Notes under the pieces: generated by a model
What the model saw: the letters and a program-made list of their open reading frames with translations, nothing else
Told to the model about the DNA's origin: nothing
Database searches by the model: none
Origin: Rubripirellula lacrimiformis
Lineage (GTDB): Bacteria > Planctomycetota > Planctomycetia > Pirellulales > Pirellulaceae
Direction: 5' to 3'
Length of the DNA: 64,000 nucleotides
NCBI RefSeq assembly: GCF_007741535.1
Contig: NZ_CP036525.1
Coordinates: 5,270,001 to 5,334,000 of the forward strand
Shown: positions 28,864 to 37,401 of the stretch, piece by piece
Layout: the number at the start of each line of letters is the position of its first letter
How positions within the stretch are numbered: the first letter of the stretch is position 1
Position numbers and translations under genes: made by a program

Positions 28864-30126
28864 CTACTTCACACCCTCGGCTCGGCGACTTGGCGAGTTG
28901 CTGACTGCGACGTTACTGGGTGCGACGTTACTGGGTGCGGGTCGCGGGATACGGCCCCCTGTCAACATCGCCATCGCCGCGGGGCAGAATCGGCCCAGCA
29001 ACATCGCCGTGGCGTAGCACCCGACCAACACCACCGGCGTCAACAACCAACACGAGTAGTCCGGATCCATGAATCGGTCTGTCAGTCGGTGCGCGATCGC
29101 ACGCAGCGGAAATTCGTGAACCAGGTAAACAAAGAACGAACCGCTAGCCAAATACAGCAGCCAACGATGCCGCATCCGCCATGCAGTCATGTACAAGACC
29201 ACCGTTCCGACCAGGATCGATGACTGGTGCAGCAACAAGTCCGCGATGCCGTGATCGTCGGCATACCAAATATCAAAATCGGCTCGCAGATAGATTCGGA
29301 TCGCGACCAACGCTGACCAAATCAGCCATCCCAAGGCGATGACGGACAACGATGCACGGCCAGCCATCTCGATCCACGACCTGCGTGACAACGACATGCA
29401 TCCGAGCATGAAAAACAATAGCGTTTCCATCTGCAAAATCCGCCATCCGGCCACGGGCGGGAACCACTGGAAATCCAGCAACCACGATCCGCCGATCAAC
29501 GCTAACGCCACGACTGCCACGGCCGTGCGGCTACCGAGCCACCGAATCACCGGAGCGATCACGACCAACACCATCAAGTCGCGAAGGAACCACAACTGTT
29601 CAGCCGGTGGTCGCAGCCACCATGTCGACAAAAATTCGGCCATCGTCAAATCGATGGGCTTTCCCTCGGATCGCCGGACCAGCAACCAGAAGGTCATCGC
29701 GACCGAACCGACGATAAAAAATGGAATCGCAACCGTACGAACGCGGTCCGACAATTTTTTGCAGTAGCATCCAAATGTTCCGTCGTCGCTGCGAAAATAG
29801 AACAAGCCGGCGGCGAAAGCGAAAACGGGAACCGCGACGCGTGCGACGCCGCCGAACAAAAATTCTTGGCCCAGTTGATTCCAAGTCGCCAGCGTTGCGT
29901 CGGGCAGATCAGGGACGTCCGACTTGTAGTGGATCCCAACCACCAACACTGTTGCCAGCAGGGTGACAATCGAAAAGGTCTGTTTGGCTTGGATCGAAAG
30001 ATCGTGATCCACTGGTTCGTTCCCGTCCGGACGGCGTATCGGTGCAAATCGTCCGGATCCGGCGATCGCGAACAAAATTTGTTTGGGCGATCCACCCGAA
30101 ATCGTCACTCGGCCGATGCAAAGCAT
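28864..30126 (-). CDS. Acyltransferase-3 family membrane protein
   Basis: 420 aa from ATG 30126; the frame opens at a TTG at 30195. About ten hydrophobic segments begin with SIVTLLATVLVVGIHYKS (the conserved early His region) and VARVAVPVFAFAAGLFYF. LWFLRDLMVLVVIAPVI and SGSFFVYLVHEFPLRAI match OafA/acyltransferase-3 motifs. These enzymes O-acetylate or otherwise acylate surface sugars. It is immediately upstream of the O-antigen-ligase-like gene, so the pair probably decorates and assembles a surface polysaccharide. The C-terminus has a short Pro/Ser repeat (SNVAPSNVAVSNS). Confidence 0.8.
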   Translation of the reverse strand: MLCIGRVTISGGSPKQILFAIAGSGRFAPIRRPDGNEPVDHDLSIQAKQTFSIVTLLATVLVVGIHYKSDVPDLPDATLATWNQLGQEFLFGGVARVAVPVFAFAAGLFYFRSDDGTFGCYCKKLSDRVRTVAIPFFIVGSVAMTFWLLVRRSEGKPIDLTMAEFLSTWWLRPPAEQLWFLRDLMVLVVIAPVIRWLGSRTAVAVVALALIGGSWLLDFQWFPPVAGWRILQMETLLFFMLGCMSLSRRSWIEMAGRASLSVIALGWLIWSALVAIRIYLRADFDIWYADDHGIADLLLHQSSILVGTVVLYMTAWRMRHRWLLYLASGSFFVYLVHEFPLRAIAHRLTDRFMDPDYSCWLLTPVVLVGCYATAMLLGRFCPAAMAMLTGGRIPRPAPSNVAPSNVAVSNSPSRRAEGVK

Positions 30127-30330
30127 CCGATCGGACTGATCCGGTTGTATCGATTGGTCACCCTGGACCGCCGATGCGCATCGGCGTCCAATCAAACCTA
30201 GGTCAAAAAACGACGCCAGGCCCCGGCACCGCCAACTGTCCGGCGGCGTTAGAATTCAAACTCCGGCATCGACCGACGCACCGACCTCCGCCGAGACGCT
30301 CACTTGGCAATCCAGGGATTTCAGAATCCG

Positions 30331-30821
30331 ATGCAACGCAGCGATCCATCCACCGACAGTGACCGGACATGGCCGCTTCCCCGTGTGCCGTGGGTAATTC
30401 GGATGACATGGTCCAAGCTGTTATTCGCACACTGGGCAGTCGATCCCAAGATGATGGCAGCACGCGTTACCAATCCCACCGCACCCACACCGGCCAGCCG
30501 CCGGCCGACTTCGACGCCAGCTACCGCAGCACGGGCGAAACGTTCGCGGCCCAGCGCGGATCGCTAGAACATTGGTTGACCGCGCGGTATTGCCTTTACA
30601 GCAGCAATCGAAAAGGCAAACTCTATCGCGGTGAAATCGATCACCCGCCTTGGGCTTTGTCACCAGCCAGCTGCGAAATCCGAACCAATACGATGGGTTC
30701 CCACCTGGGATTCGACTTCACCGGCACCCCACACTTGCTGCATGCCGATGCGATCGACGTGCACGCTTGGTGGGCCACTGGCTGCGAAGGCTTCGGGGCC
30801 ACACGCAATCGTTCCGAATGA
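30331..30821 (+). pseudogene. DUF2071 (YqjF-like) remnant with internal deletion
   Basis: Two parts of one DUF2071 protein lie in different frames. From ATG 30331 the first frame gives WPLPRVPWVIRMTWSKLLFA then HWAVDPKMM, the family N-terminus. From about 30468 a second frame gives RYQSHRTHTGQPPADFDASY, SLEHWLTARYCLYSSNRKGK, LYRGEIDHPPWALSPA and a proper C-terminal end. The central part, roughly 100 residues in intact relatives, is absent and the frame shifts at the join near 30465-30470. The product cannot be functional. The family is of unknown biochemical function. Confidence 0.8.
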
Positions 30822-30971
30822 AGATCGGGCCGACGATTTTGACATGCCTAGACCTCAACGAAATCGACGTCGAAAAAATGGGGGCAAAGCAATCCTCTGG
30901 TTGTACGCCCCGGTGATTCGACTCGACTGTGGCGTGATAGAATGGACACTTTCATAGACTAGGTGTCCTGC

Positions 30972-31431
30972 ATGTCATCGCAACCACAAGCCAATTTGGC
31001 GGCCGACGGATTCTGTCGCATCGACAATGCGATCGATCAAACGACTGTCGATGAATTGATCTCCAGCTGCGAAGCCGCGTTCGCCGACGATCACGATCAA
31101 CAACGGGCTCGGTCCAGCCGCGGACACGTCTATGCGGCCAGAAACTTGCTGGACACCGTCCCCCGACTTCGCATTTTCTGGCAATCGGGGCCCATTGGTC
31201 AGTTGCTGCAAATGCAGCTAGGTAGCGGTTTTGGCCTCGTGCGTGTGTTGTACCATTTACGCAAGCGCGGGCGACGCACTGGTCATGCGGCCTCTGATCA
31301 GTCACTGCAGCTCCGCGTCGACACCGGGAACCGTTGAACACCGACGAATATTGCATCTGGAATTTTCATCCGACCCGCTTTTGGCGGACGGATACCAGTG
31401 GCACGACTTCTGGGGCGCTAGCGAAGCGTGA
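30972..31431 (+). pseudogene. Phytanoyl-CoA dioxygenase (PhyH) remnant with internal deletion
   Basis: From ATG 30972 the reading gives a PhyH-like N-terminus (LAADGFCRIDNAIDQTTVDE ... HVYAARNLLDTVPRLRIFWQ ... GSGFGLVRVLY). At about 31250 the match jumps to another frame: TIYASAGDALVMRPLISHCS then TVEHRRILHLEFSSDPLLAD and GYQWHDFW, the family C-terminus. Intact relatives have roughly 80-100 more residues between, including the HxD iron-binding motif, so the Fe(II)/2-oxoglutarate enzyme is dead. It follows the DUF2071 remnant by 150 bp and has the same kind of lesion. Confidence 0.8.
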
Positions 31432-31585
31432 TCCACCGCCCACGCTGCCGCAATGGATCCGCTCGCAATCGACTTACTCGCAAACCATCCGGCCGGCCGG
31501 GGCTATCCGGCGTCCTGCACAACCCGCCCCGTTCTTCGCCCCCGCCGTGTCCTTCGCACCCGAATCACGACCCTAGGAAACAACA

Positions 31586-32968
31586 ATGCGCATCGCAGCC
31601 ATGGCCTGCTTGATCACGATGACAATCACCGCCTGGGCAGAATCGCCACCCAATATCGTATTTGTGATTGCTGACGACTGCACCTTCCGTGATCTCGGTT
31701 GTTACGGCGGACAGGCTCACACCCCGTTCATCGATCAGTTGGCGACCGAAGGCGTGCGGTTCACCCGATGCTTCCAAGCGGCGCCGATGTGTTCGCCGAC
31801 TCGACACAACATTTACACCGGCCAATACCCGGTCAAGTCCGGCGCCTACCCCAACCACACCCACGTCGACCCGGGCACGCCCAGCGTGGTCCAGTACCTA
31901 AAACCACTGGGATACCGCGTCGCCCACAGTGGCAAGAGCCATGTGTCGCCCGCGTCGGTGTTTTCCTGGGACGAACTGCCGGGCAACAAGAATCCGGACT
32001 TTGACAAGGTCGACGACTTTGTTCGGCAATGCAAACAGGACGAGTCACCATTCTGCTTATTGCTGTGTTCCAATGAACCGCACACGCCGTGGGACAAGGG
32101 CGACCCTTCGCGCTACCCCGTCGACCAGATCCAACTGCCGCCGTATTTCGTGGATACACCCGAGACACGGCAAGGGATGGCACGCTATTTGGCTGAAATC
32201 ACGTACTTCGACACCCAAGTCGGTCAAACGATCGAATTGCTGGACCGACATGACTTGAGCGAAAACACGCTGTTGGTGGTCGTCAGCGAACAGGGAAGTT
32301 CAATGCCTTTCGCCAAATGGACCTGCTACGACAACGGGCTGCAATCCGGATGCATCGTGCGATGGCCAGGCCGAGTGGAACCTGGTTCTACCAACCCCGC
32401 GATGATCGAATACGTCGATTTCCTACCGACCTTTATCGAAGCTGCCGGTGGCCACCCCGCCCCCATCTTGGACGGCCAAAGCCTGCTGAGCGTCTTCGCA
32501 GGCAAACAGGAACACAAACAATTCGTCTTTGGGGAAATGACGACTCGCGGCATCAACGATGGCTCCGATCACTTCGGCATCCGGTCCGTGCGCTCGGAAA
32601 CCCACAAATACATCTGGAACTTCTCGCCGGAAATCGAATTCCGAAACGCATGCACTACCTCTCCCGAATTCCGCAGCTGGGTCGCCAAAGCAAAGACCGG
32701 TGACGCGGACGCAATCGCGAAGGTCCAACGTTACCAGCATCGCCCCGAAATCGAACTGTACGATGTGGTCGCCGATCCGCTGGAACTGACGAACCTGGCT
32801 GACCACAGCGGCTATGACGAAATCAAAGCCGAACTACGGCAACAACTGGATCAATGGATGAAGCACTGCGGCGACCAAGGAATGCAGACCGAAATGGACG
32901 CGCTGCAGCGGATGCCTCGTCGTAAAGCAGCGCCCAAACCGCGAAAGCGAAAAGCCCAGAATCCGTGA
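31586..32968 (+). CDS. Formylglycine-dependent sulfatase
   Basis: 460 aa exported sulfatase (signal peptide MRIAAMACLITMTITAWAES). PPNIVFVIADDCTFRDLGCYG supplies the metal-binding aspartates. The CSPTR motif at about residues 68-72 contains the cysteine that becomes formylglycine. VAHSGKSH and SNEPHTPW give further active-site residues. SEQGSSMPFAKWTCYDNGL indicates the N-sulfoglucosamine/heparan-type S1 branch, where EQ replaces the common DH/DN pair. A basic tail, APKPRKRKAQNP, ends the protein. It would desulfate an environmental polysaccharide or glycosaminoglycan-like glycan in the periplasm. A maturation enzyme is not encoded in this window. Confidence 0.92.
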   Translation: MRIAAMACLITMTITAWAESPPNIVFVIADDCTFRDLGCYGGQAHTPFIDQLATEGVRFTRCFQAAPMCSPTRHNIYTGQYPVKSGAYPNHTHVDPGTPSVVQYLKPLGYRVAHSGKSHVSPASVFSWDELPGNKNPDFDKVDDFVRQCKQDESPFCLLLCSNEPHTPWDKGDPSRYPVDQIQLPPYFVDTPETRQGMARYLAEITYFDTQVGQTIELLDRHDLSENTLLVVVSEQGSSMPFAKWTCYDNGLQSGCIVRWPGRVEPGSTNPAMIEYVDFLPTFIEAAGGHPAPILDGQSLLSVFAGKQEHKQFVFGEMTTRGINDGSDHFGIRSVRSETHKYIWNFSPEIEFRNACTTSPEFRSWVAKAKTGDADAIAKVQRYQHRPEIELYDVVADPLELTNLADHSGYDEIKAELRQQLDQWMKHCGDQGMQTEMDALQRMPRRKAAPKPRKRKAQNP

Positions 32969-33631
32969 CCCAAGGATGAACTCGAGAGCGCCGTTTCGAA
33001 CAACGGCCTTGTCGCAAATGCGTCACTTTGGTTCGACCAATGGACTCGGCCGGCACGCTTTGCTGGCCAGCCCAATCGGTCCCCGCCCTCGTGCAAACGC
33101 ATTTTCTGAATTCGCGTCTTGCAGATTCCCCTATCTTCCCGAGTCGCAGTGCCCACCTGCAGAGGTAAGCCGTAAGTTTCCGCCAATATCTTTTGACAAA
33201 AGTTGGCAATCAAGCGAAACTTGAGGACTGGAACGGTTTTCAAACTGCGTTACAACGTCGCAAGTGCAAGACTGTTGATAGCGTCGCTAGAACAGCCGCA
33301 ACACCTGCCTACCTCCCCCCCTGCCTCCCGTTCGGTGCGTTCCCCGCACCGAAGTCATGATCCAGTTGCTTCCCCGAATTTCCATTTGCTTTTGCGATAG
33401 AAATCCGTCTGCACTGAGTGATTTCATAATCAGTCATGACTCGGATGCAGCTGGATACAGGAATCCGCGACCCAGGTTGCTGATTCCGAACTTCGACTAG
33501 GTCGTCAGAGATCGTTCGCTACTACCACGCTTAATGTGCCGCACCATCGGTTGGGATCGTCACTGACGACCCACGAATCAGACGGTGTTGCGCCGAAATT
33601 TTTTCACTTTTCAATTTTGAAGGTTAGATAC
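32969..33631. other. Long intergenic region before first DUF1559 gene
   Basis: 663 bp with no supported gene. Near the left end GCCGTT-TCGAAC-AACGGC (32990-33007) is a 6-bp hairpin that could end the sulfatase transcript. TTTTGACAAAAG at about 33191 contains a TTGACA -35-like hexamer without a convincing -10 box. The long AT-richer stretch at 33580-33630 directly precedes the DUF1559 start and is probably its leader. Confidence 0.4.
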
Positions 33632-34891
33632 ATGAAGTTGCGTCCCACCAAGGGATTCACGCTAGTCGAACTGCTAGTTGTGATTGCCATCATCGGTGTT
33701 CTTGTCGGCCTACTGCTGCCGGCCGTCCAAGCTGCACGCGAAGCCGCACGCCGGATGAGCTGCAGTAACAACTTCAAGCAAATTGGCTTGGGGATTCACA
33801 ACTACCACTCTGCTTACAACCAACTGCCACTGCACGGTTCGGGCACCTACGTGGTTGGCGGACGCGACCTTTGGGATCAACCATCCCCCACATCGCCAAC
33901 CGCCACCGGCACCTCGAACCACCGACTTTCGATGATGGTCGGCGTTGTTCCTTTCCTGGAACAACAAGCACTGTGGGAACAGATCAGCAACCCGCTTGCG
34001 ATCAATTCCGATGGATCCACGAAGTCGCCACCTTGGCAATCGATGGGCCCACGTCCTGACGAACGCAACTACCTGCCGTACGTCACCGAACTGGCCACTT
34101 TGCGTTGCCCTAGCGACCCTGGCAGCGGATTGCCATCGCTTGGTCGTACGAACTACGTCGCCTGCACCGGCGATTCGTCGTACCGATCGCGTGACCCCTA
34201 CTTGAACGTCAACGAAAAGTCCGATGACGCATCCGTCACGTTCCCCTACACGCCAAACGCTGGCACCGCGAACCACTCCAACGCCGCCCACCGCGGTATG
34301 TTCGTGCTGACCCGCAACGTCAAGTTCCGCGACACTTTGGACGGTTTGTCCAACACCGTCATGTGCGGCGAAATTGCAACCGATTTGGGCGACAAAGATG
34401 CCCGCACATCGATGCCAACTAGCGGAGGAGTCGGTGTCACCGGCGAACGCCAAAACTGTCACCTGAACCCATCGTTCATGGAAGCAACATTGGATCCGCT
34501 TCGCCCTCAATTCTGGATCGCCACGGTCGGAACCAACTCCAACTGGGGTCGCGGATACCACTGGTACGACGTGATGCCAATCTACGGCCAAGTGCACACC
34601 ATTTTGGGCCCTAACTCGCCACTGTGCACCGACGCAGGTGGTGGTGCTGGCCACGGCGACTTGGTCGCAACCGTTTCCAGCCGACACCAAGGTGGTGCCC
34701 ACGTCCTGATGGGCGACGGAGCCGTTAAGTTCATCACCGATTCGATCGAAGCCGGCGACAAGACGAACCCCATGGTTTATCTGACCGGCAGCGCTGCCAC
34801 CAAAAACCAAGTGGGTGCCCAAAGCCCATACGGATTGTGGGGTGCTCTTGGCTCTCGTGCATCGCGTGAAGTGATCGACGGCGAATTCTAA
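33632..34891 (+). CDS. DUF1559 prepilin-like protein (first copy)
   Basis: 419 aa from ATG 33632 ([11 protein letters not shown]). It has a type IV pilin-like N-terminus: basic leader, G-F cleavage site, then [20 protein letters not shown] and [22 protein letters not shown], typical of the DUF1559/SBP_bac_10 family. The C-terminal H-X9-DG region [20 protein letters not shown] followed by TDSIE is also characteristic. This family is hugely expanded in planctomycetes; products are processed by prepilin peptidase and may form pseudopili or surface assemblies. It is paired with a second copy at 35345 and two very small lipoproteins. Confidence 0.95.
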   Translation: MKLRPTKGFTLVELLVVIAIIGVLVGLLLPAVQAAREAARRMSCSNNFKQIGLGIHNYHSAYNQLPLHGSGTYVVGGRDLWDQPSPTSPTATGTSNHRLSMMVGVVPFLEQQALWEQISNPLAINSDGSTKSPPWQSMGPRPDERNYLPYVTELATLRCPSDPGSGLPSLGRTNYVACTGDSSYRSRDPYLNVNEKSDDASVTFPYTPNAGTANHSNAAHRGMFVLTRNVKFRDTLDGLSNTVMCGEIATDLGDKDARTSMPTSGGVGVTGERQNCHLNPSFMEATLDPLRPQFWIATVGTNSNWGRGYHWYDVMPIYGQVHTILGPNSPLCTDAGGGAGHGDLVATVSSRHQGGAHVLMGDGAVKFITDSIEAGDKTNPMVYLTGSAATKNQVGAQSPYGLWGALGSRASREVIDGEF

Positions 34892-34941
34892 AGTCTTCAG
34901 CAAAGCATGCTTTCGTGCATGCCCACACTGCAATTTGAACG

Positions 34942-34968
34942 TGCCCTCCCGTTTCCGACGGGGGGGCA
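34942..34968 (+). terminator. Terminator-like hairpin after first DUF1559 gene
   Basis: TGCCCTCCCGT and ACGGGGGGGCA form an 11-bp stem with one wobble pair around a five-base loop. A smaller GCATGC inverted repeat precedes it at about 34905-34922. It lies 50 bases after the stop codon. The T-run is weak. Confidence 0.6.
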
Positions 34969-35064
34969 TCTTCATGTACCGAGGGCAGTCAATGCTGTCT
35001 GTCGGTGATTAGGCGATGTATGAGTGAAAATTGATATTTAAAATTGTTGACTGGAGTTTCGAAG

Positions 35065-35238
35065 TTGACCAAACGATTTTTCCGAAGCCTGCTATTGATC
35101 GGCGTCATCGCTACCGTGACAGGCTGTTCCGAGCGTGCGTCGACCGTTGTGACAGACGAACGTAGCGAAGCGGAACAACAAGCATCCTACGATGACTACG
35201 ACAAGCAAATGGCAGAAGACAGCAAAAACTACAAGTAG
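35065..35238 (+). CDS. Tiny lipoprotein next to DUF1559 genes
   Basis: 57 aa from TTG 35065 (MTKRFFRSLLLIGVIATVTG then C), chosen because GGAG lies about eight bases upstream; the frame is open to 35044. The lipobox VTGC predicts a lipid-anchored mature peptide of about 36 residues ending in an acidic/Tyr-rich tail, SYDDYDKQMAEDSKNYK. It sits between two DUF1559 genes. A paralogue of equal size is encoded on the opposite strand at 36638-36811. Function unknown; small lipoproteins commonly accompany DUF1559 genes in planctomycetes as far as I recall. Confidence 0.72.
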   Translation: MTKRFFRSLLLIGVIATVTGCSERASTVVTDERSEAEQQASYDDYDKQMAEDSKNYK

Positions 35239-35287
35239 TGTTCCGCGTCCACCATCTTTTGTCGCCCGTTCTATCGACTGATTTTGT

Positions 35288-35307
35288 GCTGCACACAAAC
35301 GTGCAGC
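35288..35307 (+). terminator. Short hairpin between lipoprotein and second DUF1559 gene
   Basis: GCTGCAC-ACAAAC-GTGCAGC is a perfect 7-bp stem with a six-base loop, followed by AGTCCCCGTTTTC. It lies 50 bases after the lipoprotein stop and about 38 before the next start, so it may separate the transcripts. Confidence 0.55.
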
Positions 35308-35344
35308 AGTCCCCGTTTTCCCAATCTCTTTTCAAAGGTCTTGT

Positions 35345-36541
35345 ATGAAAAACAACAGCCGCCTGCATTCTGCATTCACGCTTGTAGAACTTTTGGTGGT
35401 GATCGCAATCATTGGCGTGTTAGTAGGCTTGCTACTGCCAGCGGTTCAAGCCGCCCGCGAAGCAGCCCGAAGAATGAGTTGCAGCAACAATGCGAAACAA
35501 ATGGGTCTTGCATTTCACAACTATCATTCCGCGTTCAATAAGTTCCCCATGCAATTGGGTGGAACTTATCAATACGGGAAACTGAATGTTCCCGGGCTCA
35601 ACGCAGGCGGCACGACCCGCATCAGCGCAGCAGGCAACAACCGATTCCGCTTGTCATTCCTAATCGGTTTGCTGCCCTATTTCGAACAACAGGCGATGTG
35701 GGAACAGATTTCCAACCCCTTGGCCGACGGGATCCCCACGGATCCTTGGCCAGCCATGGGACCGGCACCGTGGACGACGACCTATTCGCCATGGATGACG
35801 GACCTGCCCATGCTCCGCTGCCCAAGTGACCCCGGGGTCGGCGGTGGAACGTTGGGACGGACCAACTATGGTGTTTGCCTTGGCGATGCGACCCACCGCG
35901 TGGACACGGGGATCATCAACTTCACCAACAATCAGTGGTCCAACGGCATCGAAGCCGATGCCATGGGATCCAACCGCGGCATGTTCATCAATCGCCGATA
36001 TACGGGTTTTCGTGATGTTTTGGATGGTTTGTCCAACACCATCATGGCTGCGGAAATGACCACCGACCTGGGCGATCGAGACACCCGCACCGCACCGCGG
36101 AACTCTGCCGACTGGACCGCGATGCATGGCGGGACACTGCCTTGCACCAGTTCGATCGACCCGGAACGACCACAGTTCTGGTTGTCAGCAGCGACAAACG
36201 TTTTGGCGGGCAACCAAACCCGTGGCGCACGTTGGGCTGACGGTGCCCCCATCTACACGAGCTTCGTAACGATCCTGGCACCCAATTCACCGGTCTGCTT
36301 GGGCGGTGCCGATTCTAGTTCAGGTGAGATCAGTGCTTCCAGCCGCCACCAGGGTGGCGTTCACGTCATCATGGGCGACGGTGCTGTGAAATTTGTGACT
36401 GACAGTATTGAAGCTGGCGACAAAAATTCGCCCAAGGTTCGATATGGTACTGGATACCCCCAACCAGGATCCGCTAGCCCATTCGGCTTGTGGGGTGCAC
36501 TGGGAACTCGCGCTGCAAAAGAAACAGTAGGCGAGTTCTAG
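35345..36541 (+). CDS. DUF1559 prepilin-like protein (second copy)
   Basis: 398 aa, start ATG 35345 ([13 protein letters not shown]). It has the same architecture as the copy at 33632: pilin-like helix [20 protein letters not shown], then [20 protein letters not shown], a variable central domain ([39 protein letters not shown]) and the terminal [20 protein letters not shown] with [10 protein letters not shown]. The residue before the hydrophobic helix is Ala rather than Gly, which is unusual for the prepilin peptidase site. The two copies diverge mainly in the middle, suggesting duplication followed by specialisation. Confidence 0.94.
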   Translation: MKNNSRLHSAFTLVELLVVIAIIGVLVGLLLPAVQAAREAARRMSCSNNAKQMGLAFHNYHSAFNKFPMQLGGTYQYGKLNVPGLNAGGTTRISAAGNNRFRLSFLIGLLPYFEQQAMWEQISNPLADGIPTDPWPAMGPAPWTTTYSPWMTDLPMLRCPSDPGVGGGTLGRTNYGVCLGDATHRVDTGIINFTNNQWSNGIEADAMGSNRGMFINRRYTGFRDVLDGLSNTIMAAEMTTDLGDRDTRTAPRNSADWTAMHGGTLPCTSSIDPERPQFWLSAATNVLAGNQTRGARWADGAPIYTSFVTILAPNSPVCLGGADSSSGEISASSRHQGGVHVIMGDGAVKFVTDSIEAGDKNSPKVRYGTGYPQPGSASPFGLWGALGTRAAKETVGEF

Positions 36542-36554
36542 GTTTTCCCCCTGA

Positions 36555-36624
36555 ATCCACCGCACGGTGGATGTGGATGTCCATAAAAAAACAACCTCGA
36601 ACCGGTCAACGGCTCGAGGTTGTT
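36555..36624. terminator. Double hairpin between convergent genes
   Basis: ATCCACCG-CA-CGGTGGAT (36555-36572) and then AACAACCTCGA ... TCGAGGTTGTT (36590-36624, 11-bp perfect stem). The second is preceded by an A-run and followed by TTTCGTT, so it can end transcription from both directions, between the DUF1559 stop at 36541 and the lipoprotein stop at 36638. Confidence 0.8.
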
Positions 36625-36637
36625 TCGTTAGTAAACA

Positions 36638-36811
36638 TTACTTGGCTTCTTCGTAGTTACCCATGGCTGCCTCGTCGGCGGCAACTTGTGCGTCATAGGC
36701 GTCGATTGCAGCCTGGTCAGCACTTTCCATGATATTGGTAGAATCCGACGACCCGCATCCAACAACAGCAAGCATCAACAACAAAGATGCAAGGCAAAAC
36801 AAACGACTCAT
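36638..36811 (-). CDS. Tiny lipoprotein, paralogue of 35065 product
   Basis: 57 aa, read by hand on the minus strand from ATG 36811 to TAA 36638-36640. It begins MSRLFCLASLLLMLAVVGCG: signal helix and a lipobox VVGC, giving a mature acidic peptide ending DAYDAQVAADEAAMGNYEEAK. Size, lipobox position and the acidic C-terminus with a Y-D pair and terminal K match the 57-residue lipoprotein at 35065-35238. AAGG lies a few bases upstream of the ATG. It is convergent with the second DUF1559 gene and shares the bidirectional terminator. Function unknown. Confidence 0.78.
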   Translation of the reverse strand: MSRLFCLASLLLMLAVVGCGSSDSTNIMESADQAAIDAYDAQVAADEAAMGNYEEAK

Positions 36812-37401
36812 AAAGAAACCTTTCGTTTCAAAAACAGTGATCAGCTAGCCAATCATTTGGCTCTCATGTGAATCTAGACAATGAACCCCTATTTGGCGAC
36901 CTCGGCTGATCGTTTTTGCTTATATATTTGTTCGCGAGTCACCCGACCGGCAGCACGCGGCAACCAGGATGGCAGGTTTCCTTCAATGCCAGTGGGAAAT
37001 GTCAACCGCGAACCCTGATTCACCAAGAATCGCCATCAAGCTTTTTGGTCGTTGATCGACCGAGTTTGATCGACGAAGCAACGAGCGATCAATAAATGTC
37101 GTTTCTTCCTTCCCCCGCTCTCTAATCTCTCTCCCCCGCAAACCGCTGCGCCGCGGGGGCGAGATGACTTTCATCGCGAAACGGATGGATCGCTCGTTGC
37201 TAAACGCATCGACGTCTGGCATCGAGGCAAGGCGACGTTGGGGACCACGGATCGGCTACAATTTAGTCCCCCGAATCGCTCACGCGGGCACTCCAGCGGC
37301 GGTCATGCTGCGACCGGGGGGGAAGCCTCTGGACGCATGGACGCAGTCGATCGATTGCTGCCGCCGTCCACCCCATCGCCCTTTCCTCGATTGGATCGAA
37401 C
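36812..37401. other. Intergenic region with nested inverted repeats
   Basis: 590 bp without a supported gene. A 13-bp perfect inverted repeat, GCAACGAGCGATC (37078-37090) and GATCGCTCGTTGC (37188-37200), flanks an inner CCCCCGC ... GCGGGGG stem (37133-37159). A pyrimidine-rich tract runs through 37100-37138. A 79-codon minus-strand frame (36983-37222) crosses the structure but looks non-coding. The first part contains the promoter of the small lipoprotein. Confidence 0.5.

Noticed and set aside
33191-33230. Sigma-70 promoter starting TTGACA upstream of the DUF1559 gene
   Set aside because: There is no acceptable -10 box at 16-18 bp and it lies about 400 bp from the gene.
36983-37222. 79-codon minus-strand ORF before the second sulfatase
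   Set aside because: It runs through a nested inverted repeat and has no ribosome site or known motif.
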